Of a DNA stretch of 64,000 bases, positions 57,580-64,000 are shown one piece after another. This DNA is from an uncultured Lachnotalea sp. (GTDB taxonomy: Bacteria > Bacillota > Clostridia > Lachnospirales > Lachnospiraceae): NCBI GenBank assembly GCA_947066815.1, contig CAMSZT010000013.1, forward strand, positions 21,946 to 85,945, in the 5' to 3' direction. The position numbers were made by a program, and so were the translations under genes. Below the pieces are notes generated by a model, which was given only the letters and a program-made list of their open reading frames with translations, searched no databases and was not told the origin of the DNA. The number at the start of each line of letters is the position of its first letter. Within the stretch, counting starts at the first letter, position 1.

Positions 57580-59334
57580 TTACTGCTGTGCGGGAGTCCC
57601 GTCAGAGGGAGCCTCCGCGGCCGGCGGCGTCTGCGCAGGGGCCTCTGTCACCGGCGGCGCCTCTGTCGGGGGCTCCGTCACCGGCGGCGCCTGCGTAGGG
57701 GGCTCTGCGGCCGGCGGCGCCTGCGTCTGTCCCCCGCTTGGATCCGCCGGCTGTCCGGCGCCCGGATCCGTCCCCGCGGGGAGTCCTGCATTGGGGTCGG
57801 CGGGCGCGTCAGGCCCCTTCACCACCTTCCTGGCCGATGCCAGGTATTTATCCGTGTGCAGCTTTATCTTTTCCTGCAGAACGCCGTCCACATAGATCTC
57901 CTTATATGCCTCCACAGTCATCTTCGGATAGGAGGTCGACTGCTTCACATCTTGGCTTCCCGGCGCCATATTGGGATCGACCGTCACCTCGTCGGGAAGA
58001 TATTCCTCGCTGAGGATATTGTGGGTAAACTTCAGAGTCCGGTTGGCCGGTCTGGTCTCTTTCCCCCAGACGGTATAGGTCACCTTCCCGCTGCCGTTGT
58101 GGCGGGCCTCAATATAGATCGGGAAGTCAAAATCATTGGTAAGCTCCAGATCCTTGCTGCCGCCGTCGTTGATGGTCGCATCCAGCCCCTCCAGGGTATA
58201 TTTTACGACCATGGAATGATTGGAACGTTTGGAGATGTTCACCTCCGACAAAAGGGCCGCGTTGTAAAGGGTCGTCGCCAGCTGGCAGATCCCGCCGCCG
58301 TACTCCTGCACATAAGAATTCCCCTGATAAGCGATCTGTACCGTGTACCCGTTCTCCGCGGTAAAAGGCGCCAGGGCATCGTGCATGGACCAGCTCTCCC
58401 CCGGCATGATCAGTATGCCGGTGGTCAGATCCACACCCCTCTGCACATTCTGCAGCTTTCCGCCGCTGGTGTCACCTGTTTTCGTGGAAAATTCGCCCAA
58501 AACGTCCTGGATCTGAGAGAGCATCGCCGTCGTATACTTCGGCTGGGTGATCTCCGCCACCGCCGCCAGGGCCACATCCTCCCGGTCCCAATCCCGGAAA
58601 GCCTCCTGGACCGTCGACACGGTGGCCGGGACATCCACCCGGATCCCCGTCCGGCTCTCGCTGACGGAAAAACCGTCCCCCGTCCTGGTAAGCTCCGCGT
58701 CGACCGGGTCCACGGAGAGCCCCTCTGTCTGCTCCGTCACAAACCGGCTCACCTGGTTCTGATCCACGGAAAGTCCCAGCTCATAAACCTGATTGCTGAC
58801 CTTCAGATCCTTCTCCGCCTTATAGCGGGTGATCAGGTTCCCGTCTTTTCCCAGGGCCAGTGCCTCCGTGACGATCTTGTCAGGATCGTTGGTATGGAGC
58901 CCCAGCTCCTTAGCCGTGACCCGGATCGGCTCCAGGTCCTCCGCCCCCTCCAGGGTCACGGTCAGGGTCTTCTCTCCGACCTCCTCCACATAAGCACGGA
59001 CCGCTGCCAGGGCCTCCTCCGCCGTCATCCCGCCCACATCGATCCGATCGATATAGACGCCGTCCGCGATCACCTCATCTGCCGCAAAGGGACCTTTTTC
59101 CTCCGGTCCGGCCTCGCCTGTTTCCTCCGTGCTCCGCGTCTCCGCCTCCTCCGTATCCGGCATCCCCGCCTCTTCCGTACCCAGCGTTTCCGGCTCTTCC
59201 GTATTTAACGTTTCCGGTTGTTCTGTACTCAGCGTTTCCGGTTCCCCGCTCTCCTCCGCCGCAAAGACCGTCCCCGCCGCCAGAAGCGCTGCAGACAGGA
59301 TCACCGCAAGCATCCATGCACATCTTTTTTTCAT
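57580..59334 (-). CDS. VanW-family secreted wall protein, paralogue 1
   Basis: The ATG at 59334 (AAAGGA upstream) gives 584 residues: signal peptide (MKKRCAWMLAVILSAALLAAG), a Thr/Glu/Pro repeat (PETLSTEQ, PETLNTEE, PETLGTEE) to about residue 80, two peptidoglycan-binding-like PG_binding_4 modules (about 95-300) and a VanW domain (about 310-470; NVQRGVDLTTG, WSMHDALAPF, YGGGICQLATTLYNAAL). A G5-like strand region (EIYVDGVLQEKIKLHTD) and a Pro-rich tail follow. It resembles Bacillus YoaR. The role is probably in wall binding or remodelling. It lies downstream of a paralogue in the same orientation. Confidence 0.85.
   Translation of the reverse strand: MKKRCAWMLAVILSAALLAAGTVFAAEESGEPETLSTEQPETLNTEEPETLGTEEAGMPDTEEAETRSTEETGEAGPEEKGPFAADEVIADGVYIDRIDVGGMTAEEALAAVRAYVEEVGEKTLTVTLEGAEDLEPIRVTAKELGLHTNDPDKIVTEALALGKDGNLITRYKAEKDLKVSNQVYELGLSVDQNQVSRFVTEQTEGLSVDPVDAELTRTGDGFSVSESRTGIRVDVPATVSTVQEAFRDWDREDVALAAVAEITQPKYTTAMLSQIQDVLGEFSTKTGDTSGGKLQNVQRGVDLTTGILIMPGESWSMHDALAPFTAENGYTVQIAYQGNSYVQEYGGGICQLATTLYNAALLSEVNISKRSNHSMVVKYTLEGLDATINDGGSKDLELTNDFDFPIYIEARHNGSGKVTYTVWGKETRPANRTLKFTHNILSEEYLPDEVTVDPNMAPGSQDVKQSTSYPKMTVEAYKEIYVDGVLQEKIKLHTDKYLASARKVVKGPDAPADPNAGLPAGTDPGAGQPADPSGGQTQAPPAAEPPTQAPPVTEPPTEAPPVTEAPAQTPPAAEAPSDGTPAQQ
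57608..57725. repeat. 30-bp minisatellite in the VanW 1 tail
   Basis: About three and a half copies of a 30-bp unit (core TCACCGGCGGCGCCTG) encode the 10-residue repeat APPVTEPPTE. Copies differ at wobble and a few coding positions. Copy-number change would keep the frame. Confidence 0.65.
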
Positions 59335-59486
59335 CAAACGATTCCTTTCTTCTTCCTGACCGATGATCTCCCCCATGTCCAATCCATTGTAACACATGTT
59401 TTTTGAATTTCAAGGGAGGTCACAGAATCTTAAAAATACTGCAACAACTTTTACAAGTTCTTCAAGAAATAGAAAGGAATATCATA

Positions 59487-59535
59487 CAAAAACGAAAGAA
59501 GCCCCTGTTCCCGAAGAGAACAAAGACCTCTTTCC
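59487..59535 (-). terminator. Possible terminator after the second VanW gene
   Basis: On the minus strand GAAAGAGG...CTTCTTTC with inner TGTTC/GAACA forms an imperfect stem followed by GTTTTTG, downstream of the stop at 59580. Weaker than the other terminators. Confidence 0.45.
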
Positions 59536-59579
59536 TGTTTTTCAAAAACATGTCCCGCCGCTTTCCTGCCGGCCCGTCC

Positions 59580-61262
59580 TCACCCCTCGGAGGGAGCCTC
59601 CGGGGCCGGCGTCTCGGGAGCCGGAGCCGGCGTTTCCGGAGTCGGAGCCGGTGTTTCCGGGGCCGGGGCAGGCGTTTCCGGAGTCGGAGCCTGAGTCTCC
59701 GGCTGCGTCGGCGCATTGGGATCGATGGGAAGCCCCGTATTGGGATCGATGGGAAGCCCCGTTCCCCGGACGATCTTTCTCGGGGAAGCGATATACTTAT
59801 CCGTGTGGAGCAGGATCCGATCCACCACCTCGCCGTCGACCAGGACCTCCTTATAAGCCTCCGCCGTCACTGCCGGGTAGGAGCTTGCCTGTTCCACATG
59901 CTCGTAGCCGACCGGCTGGGTCGGATCATCGATGATCTGATCCGGGACAGACTGTTTGCTGAGGGTCTTTCCGTAAAACCGGACCGTCCGGTTCGCCGGC
60001 CTGGTCTCCTTCCCCCAGATCGTATAGGTCACCGTCCCGCTGCCGTTGTGATAGCCCTCGATATAGATCGGGAAGTCAAAGTCATTGGTCAGCTCCAGAT
60101 CCTTGCTGCCGCCGTCGTTGATGGTGGCGTCCAGGCCGAAGTCCGTATAATACACCACCATGGAGTGGTTGGAGCGCTTGGAGATGTGCACCTCCGCCTG
60201 GAGGGCCGCATTGTAAAGGGTCGTTGCCAGCTGGCAGATGCCGCCGCCGTACTCCTGCACATAGCCGCCGCTCTGGTAAGCGATCTGCTGGGTATAGCCG
60301 TTGGCCGCGGAAAAGGGCGCCAGCGCGTCATGCATGGACCAGCTCTCCCCCGGCATGATCAGAATGCCGTCTGTCAGCTCCACGCCGCGGCTCAGATTCT
60401 GCATTTTCCCGCCGCTCCTGTCGCTGGTCTTCGCCGAAAAGCTCCCCAGCTTGTCCCGGACCTGGGAGAGCAGCTCCGTAGACCGCTCCGGTTCCGTGAT
60501 CTCCGCCACCGCCGCTACGGCGACGTCCTCTCTGTTCCAATCCTTATATGCCGCCTGGGCAGCCGCCACCGTCGCAGGCAGGTCCACCTTGATGCCGGTC
60601 CTGCTGTCGCTGACAGAAAAACCGTCTTCCGTCCTGGTGAGCTCCGCATTGACCGGTTCTACGGAAAAATCCCCCATCTGCTCCGTGATAAACTGCTCCA
60701 CCCTGCTCTCGTCGATGCCCATACTGAATTCATAGATCTGATGGCTGGCCTGCAGATCCTTCTCCGCCTTGTAACGGACGATCAGGTTGCCTCCCTTTCC
60801 GAGAGTCAAGGCCTCCATAATGGTTCCGGTAAGGTCATCCATCTGCAGGCCCAGCCCTGCCGCCGTCGTCTGGATCGGCCCCAGTTCATCGGCCCCCTCC
60901 AGAGTCACTGTCAGGGTCTTCTTTCCGATCCCGTCCGCATAGGACAGCACTGCTTCCAGCGCCTGCTCCGCCGTCATGCCGCTCACATCGATCGTGCCGA
61001 TAAAAACGCCGTCCGCAATGACCTCATCCTTCTCATAAGAACTTTTTTCCAGCGCTTCCTGCAGGGCCTTTCTCCGCTCCTCCGGCTTGATCGCCGTATC
61101 TGCCTGATCCTCTGCCTCCTCCGGCGCCGTATCTTCCGGGGCCTGGGTCTCCTCCTCCTGCCTTGTCTCCCCGGTCTCCTCCGACGCAAGCGATGCCGTC
61201 CCCGGAACAAAAAAGGCCGCAAGAAGAGCCGACGCAAGCAGCCATGCACACATTTTTTTCAT
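59580..61262 (-). CDS. VanW-family secreted wall protein, paralogue 2
   Basis: The ATG at 61262 (AGGAAGGG upstream) gives 560 residues with the same plan as the gene at 57580-59334: signal peptide (MKKMCAWLLASALLAAFF), Glu-rich spacer, PG_binding_4-like modules (DEVIADGVFIGTIDVSGMTA), VanW domain (LSRGVELTDGILIMPGESW, YGGGICQLATTLYNAAL), G5-like region and Pro-rich tail. The VanW cores are nearly identical between the two (long shared runs such as LDATINDGGSKDLELTNDFD), while spacers and tails differ. This indicates tandem duplication followed by divergence of the linkers. Confidence 0.85.
   Translation of the reverse strand: MKKMCAWLLASALLAAFFVPGTASLASEETGETRQEEETQAPEDTAPEEAEDQADTAIKPEERRKALQEALEKSSYEKDEVIADGVFIGTIDVSGMTAEQALEAVLSYADGIGKKTLTVTLEGADELGPIQTTAAGLGLQMDDLTGTIMEALTLGKGGNLIVRYKAEKDLQASHQIYEFSMGIDESRVEQFITEQMGDFSVEPVNAELTRTEDGFSVSDSRTGIKVDLPATVAAAQAAYKDWNREDVAVAAVAEITEPERSTELLSQVRDKLGSFSAKTSDRSGGKMQNLSRGVELTDGILIMPGESWSMHDALAPFSAANGYTQQIAYQSGGYVQEYGGGICQLATTLYNAALQAEVHISKRSNHSMVVYYTDFGLDATINDGGSKDLELTNDFDFPIYIEGYHNGSGTVTYTIWGKETRPANRTVRFYGKTLSKQSVPDQIIDDPTQPVGYEHVEQASSYPAVTAEAYKEVLVDGEVVDRILLHTDKYIASPRKIVRGTGLPIDPNTGLPIDPNAPTQPETQAPTPETPAPAPETPAPTPETPAPAPETPAPEAPSEG
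59596..59762. repeat. 21-bp and 24-bp tandem repeats in the VanW 2 tail
   Basis: Four to five copies of a 21-bp unit (GGCGTTTCCGGAGTCGGAGC) encode (APTPETP/APAPETP). Next to it, a perfect 24-bp unit is repeated twice at 59715-59738 and 59739-59762, encoding TGLPIDPN twice. The perfect copy suggests recent slippage. Confidence 0.75.
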
Positions 61263-61297
61263 AATCTGATCCCTTCCTCTCACGTTTTCTGCAATCT

Positions 61298-61405
61298 CTA
61301 TAAAACAGCGCTAAGGACCATCGGCACCACCATGGCAAGCGCCAGGACGATGGCCACCGCGCCGAAAATGATCCGTTTCGTCTTCTGGTTTTTCACATTC
61401 AGCAT
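61298..61405 (-). CDS. 35-residue single-pass membrane protein
   Basis: The ATG at 61405 has GGAGG 8 bases upstream. The product has a basic N-terminus (MLNVKNQKTKRI) and one hydrophobic helix (FGAVAIVLALAMVVPMVLSAVL). Size and layout recall the small stressosome-associated membrane protein Prli42 of Firmicutes, though short sequences make this tentative. It lies between the radical SAM gene and VanW 2, 35 bases before the VanW start, and probably shares its transcript. Confidence 0.6.
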   Translation of the reverse strand: MLNVKNQKTKRIIFGAVAIVLALAMVVPMVLSAVL

Positions 61406-61474
61406 CCGCATTCCCTCCTCATCCGTACAGGATACTCTGATGATCTTTCTTCTATGATATGGTTCCGGCCGCTT

Positions 61475-63235
61475 TTATGGTTTTTCCGCCGCCGGACAGG
61501 GGTCCTTAAGCTGCCGGACCGCCGCATTCCCCGTCAGCGGATCCCGGTCCCGGTAATCAAACAGCCAGTATTCCTCCCTGCCTGTCCGGGAAGAGTAAAC
61601 GGCCTCCACATGGGTCTCTCTGAGCAGCTGCTTTAAGGGAGTTTCCGGAAAAGATGCCAAAAGCCGCTTCCGGATCTCTTCTTTATAAGGCTCCTGCGGC
61701 GGGGCAAAACCCGGCCGTTTTTTTGCATTCTCCCTCAGGTAATAATCAAAGGTCAGCGTTTTTCCAAACACCGCTTCTGCTCCCGGGATCTCCCTCTCCG
61801 CATGATCCAGAAGGAACTGGTAGAGGGCTTCCCGCACATGCTTCCGCTTCCCCATACCCCGGGCCGCCCAGGCCTGTCCAAGGCTCTCATACAGCAGAAA
61901 GGGCCGGCCGAAAAATGGCAGCAGAAACTTCATGGAATAAAGGAACTGGCGGCTGTTGTAGTAGATCTCGACCATCTCCTCCACCTGCTTCAGACGGATC
62001 AGATCGTCATGGGAGAGCCACGGCGTCTCCAGCACCTCGAAGGGCGCCTCCGCCTGATACAGGATCGGGTAAGCTTCCGCTTCCTTATATATAAGTGTTC
62101 CCTTTAACACCTTTAAAAATCCAAGCTGCAGCTCGTCCGGTCCCATGGAATACACCTCGTCAAAGGAATGGCCGAAGCTTTCATAATCCTCAAAGGGAAG
62201 CCCGGCGATCAGGTCCAGATGCCTGAGAATGTTCCTGTTCCTCCCTGTCCGCACCGCCGCCAGACGGAGCTTCCCGAGATCCATCTCCCGCCGGATTGCC
62301 CGGAGGGTCTCCGGGTTGGCCGACTGCACGCCGATCTCCAGCCGCAGAAGCCCCGGCCGCATGGTCTCCAGAAGCGCAAAGCATTCCTCGTCCAGAAGCT
62401 CCGCCCCGATCTCGAAATGAAAATTGGTCACTCCGTTGTCATGATCCCGCAAAAAGGTCCACACCGCCAGGGCCCGGTCTTTTTTGCAGTTGAAGGTGCG
62501 GTCCACGAACTTCACCTGGGGAACCCTTTTTTCCAGGAAAAACTCCAGTTCCTCGTAAACCCTGGAGAGAGAGCGGAACCGCAACCGTTTATCCACCGAG
62601 GAAAGACAATAGCTACAGGAAAAGGGACAGCCCCGGCCGGTCTCATAGTAGAGGATCCGGTCTTTGAGGTCCGCCTCCTCCCACATCGGCCGATAGACGA
62701 AGGGAATCTCGTCCAGATCGACCGGCTCTGCGGGCGGTGCGGTCAGGATCCCGCCCTTCCCACTCCGCCAGGCACAGCCTCCCGGAAGTCTTGCCGCCCC
62801 CTCCTTCTCCGGCGGGAATTTCCCCGTCTCGTAAAGCCGGAGCAGTTCGGGAAAGCTCCGCTCTCCCTCGCCGTAAAGGATGCCGTCGGCCTCCGGGATC
62901 TCCGAGAGCCGCTCCTCCACGTCAAAAGATACCTCCGGGCCTCCCAGCCAGACGGGGACCTGCGGCCGCAGCCGCTTCAGATCCCGCACCAGCGTTTTTA
63001 CATGCTCGATATTCCAGATATAGCAGGAAAAGCAGAGGATATCCGCCTTTCTCCTGTAAATGTCATCCAAGATCTCTGCCGCCCGGTGATTGATGGTATA
63101 CTCTACAAGCTCCACCCGCATCCCCGGCGCGCCCCCTCCGTCCTGCAGTGCCGCCTCGGCACAGGCCTTCAGGCTGTAGACGGCCAGATTGGAATGGATA
63201 TATTTCGCATTGATCGCAACCAGCAGGCATTTCAT
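61475..63235 (-). CDS. B12-binding-domain radical SAM protein with DUF4080 C-terminus
   Basis: About 586 residues from the ATG at 63235 (63244 is an alternative). The N-terminal cobalamin-binding-like Rossmann fold spans about 1-140 (MKCLLVAINAKYIHSNLAVY, WLGGPEVSFD, GEGERSFPELL). A radical SAM core has the cluster motif GRGCPFSCSYCLSS, then EIGVQSANPETL and HLDLIAGLPFEDY. The roughly 200-residue C-terminal part is DUF4080-like. The substrate is unknown; relatives are often annotated as methyltransferases or Mg-protoporphyrin-type enzymes by fold only. There is no DxHxxG motif in the N-terminal domain, so cobalamin may bind base-off or not at all. Confidence 0.85.
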   Translation of the reverse strand: MKCLLVAINAKYIHSNLAVYSLKACAEAALQDGGGAPGMRVELVEYTINHRAAEILDDIYRRKADILCFSCYIWNIEHVKTLVRDLKRLRPQVPVWLGGPEVSFDVEERLSEIPEADGILYGEGERSFPELLRLYETGKFPPEKEGAARLPGGCAWRSGKGGILTAPPAEPVDLDEIPFVYRPMWEEADLKDRILYYETGRGCPFSCSYCLSSVDKRLRFRSLSRVYEELEFFLEKRVPQVKFVDRTFNCKKDRALAVWTFLRDHDNGVTNFHFEIGAELLDEECFALLETMRPGLLRLEIGVQSANPETLRAIRREMDLGKLRLAAVRTGRNRNILRHLDLIAGLPFEDYESFGHSFDEVYSMGPDELQLGFLKVLKGTLIYKEAEAYPILYQAEAPFEVLETPWLSHDDLIRLKQVEEMVEIYYNSRQFLYSMKFLLPFFGRPFLLYESLGQAWAARGMGKRKHVREALYQFLLDHAEREIPGAEAVFGKTLTFDYYLRENAKKRPGFAPPQEPYKEEIRKRLLASFPETPLKQLLRETHVEAVYSSRTGREEYWLFDYRDRDPLTGNAAVRQLKDPCPAAEKP

Positions 63236-63389
63236 CCGTCTCATCCGCCTCTTTTTTCAGGTCTTTTTTACTCTCTTCCCTATTATAATAAGTCCTCTTT
63301 TATTCGTCAACTCTTTCCCTGTGCCAGGTTCTGTATTTTTCCTGAAAATAGTTCCGATGTATTCCCCGTGCAGATCTGTTTTCCATATG

Positions 63390-63430
63390 AAAAAATCCCC
63401 TGCCCAGAGGCTTGAGCCTCTGCACAGGGG
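63390..63430 (-). terminator. Terminator of the Hsp20 gene
   Basis: On the minus strand CCCCTGTGCAGAGGC, TCAA, GCCTCTGGGCAGGGG pairs over 14 of 15 bases (63397-63430), followed by ATTTTTTC. Confidence 0.88.
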
Positions 63431-63459
63431 AAGGATGGACGCCAAAGGGCCAGAGGCCC

Positions 63460-63912
63460 TTATCCTTCGATGGCGATATATCCCTTTTTCGCCTCGATCT
63501 GCGGATCCTTCTTCGCCACGGAGAGTTTCAGGATCCCGTCCTCAAATTTGGCCCGGATATCCTCCTCCTTCACGGCATCTCCCACGAAAAATCTCCTGGA
63601 GCAGCTGCCGCAGTAACGCTCTCTGCGGATGTAGGTCCCGTTCTCGTCCTTCTCGTCCTTGCTCTCGTTCTTCGACGCGCTGATGGTCAGGTAACCGTTC
63701 TCCAGGGAGGCGTTCACGTCCTCCTTCTTGAAGCCAGGCAGGTCGATGGCCACCTCGTAGGTTCCCTCCGTCTCCTTCACGTCCGTCTTCATCAGGTTCT
63801 TCTCACTCTTCTGGTACATCGGGCTTCTTCTTCCCCAGAAATCTTTATCCCAGGAAAAATCCATCATCTCGTCAAACAGGTTCTCTCCAAAAATACTAGG
63901 TAACAACATCAT
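63460..63912 (-). CDS. Hsp20/alpha-crystallin small heat-shock protein
   Basis: About 150 residues from the ATG at 63912 (63909 equally possible; GGAGG 5 or 8 bases upstream). The N-terminus is MLLPSIFGENLFDEMMDF. An alpha-crystallin domain spans about 40-135: VAIDLPGFKKEDVNASLENG, GYLTISASK, a loop with YCGSCSRRFFVGDAV, and the family end motif in variant form FEDGILKLSVAKK. It is an ATP-independent chaperone that holds unfolded proteins. The Cys-x-x-Cys (CGSC) in the dimerisation loop is unusual for Hsp20 and may be redox sensitive. It is monocistronic. No CIRCE element is visible in the 88 bases to the window edge. Confidence 0.92.
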   Translation of the reverse strand: MMLLPSIFGENLFDEMMDFSWDKDFWGRRSPMYQKSEKNLMKTDVKETEGTYEVAIDLPGFKKEDVNASLENGYLTISASKNESKDEKDENGTYIRRERYCGSCSRRFFVGDAVKEEDIRAKFEDGILKLSVAKKDPQIEAKKGYIAIEG

Positions 63913-64000
63913 GCATTCCTCCATTCATTTTGCTTTTATTATGAGCGTTTCTTGTCTTTTTAAACTCCGGGAACCGATTTCTTTTTGTTCCCTTTGTTCT

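Noticed and set aside
57608..59762. CRISPR-like regular repeats in the VanW region
   Set aside because: Repeats are contiguous or coding minisatellites without unique spacers, and no cas gene is present.
59403..61457. 684-codon plus-strand open frame opposite the second VanW gene
   Set aside because: It is antisense to a gene with clear VanW and signal-peptide features, is Arg/Pro/His-rich and lacks an RBS. High GC content keeps such shadow frames open.
63913..64000. CIRCE operator upstream of Hsp20
   Set aside because: No TTAGCACTC-N9-GAGTGCTAA-like inverted repeat is visible in the available 88 bases.

Overview
The window comes from a high-GC, spore-forming, Gram-positive anaerobe of the Clostridia, most likely family Lachnospiraceae. 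This is an inference from gene content, with no database match behind it. Supporting genes are a SpoVAD homologue, the ClpC adaptor MecA, a class II aldolase, VanW/YoaR-type wall proteins, Shine-Dalgarno sites close to AAGGAGG before most genes, and consensus sigma-A promoters. Most genes lie on the minus strand. No rRNA, tRNA, CRISPR array, prophage or intact insertion sequence was recognised.

Layout. 1-3.6 kb: 5' part of a superfamily 1 helicase, a dipeptide epimerase, a repeat-packed intergenic region and a small membrane protein. 3.8-10.7 kb: a complete livKHMGF ABC uptake operon, preceded by a frameshifted M20 peptidase and an EamA permease, with a divergent TetR regulator. 11.4-17.3 kb: fructose-bisphosphate aldolase, a phosphopantetheinyl transferase coupled to a GH18 membrane protein, mecA and a HAD phosphatase. 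17.3-25.9 kb: purA, purB, purF, a lipoprotein, dapB and dapA (dapA behind a lysine riboswitch and terminator), a cobalamin adenosyltransferase and an SSB. 26-38.2 kb: a CsbB/YfhO-like glycosylation pair, argH, xylB, and a Ser/Thr kinase overlapping a large Ig-like membrane protein. 38.4-41.8 kb: GT8 glycosyltransferase, solitary spoVAD, an orphan Phd-type antitoxin and a glycerophosphodiesterase.

41.85-45.41 kb is a gene graveyard. Five consecutive genes (an MFS permease, a GntR regulator, a LysR regulator, malic enzyme and an ATP-binding HTH regulator) are all broken, several by internal deletions rather than single point mutations. 45.4-53 kb: a RelB-type antitoxin without a toxin, an aldo/keto reductase, a second livKHMGF operon with a consensus promoter and CcpA/LacI-like palindromes, and endonuclease III. 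53-64 kb: a GntR-ABC exporter operon with a 31-bp palindromic operator, threonine aldolase, TrmL, an AIR-synthase C-terminal-domain protein, two tandem VanW paralogues, a 35-residue membrane protein, a B12-binding radical SAM protein and Hsp20.

Scattered through the window are at least four families of short palindromic intergenic repeats, including a 214-bp imperfect palindrome and a compound array at 2841-3068. No clearly new defence or biosynthetic system was found. The items most worth following up are the repeat families, the deletion-riddled locus, the kinase/Ig-protein pair and several small regulatory sites.
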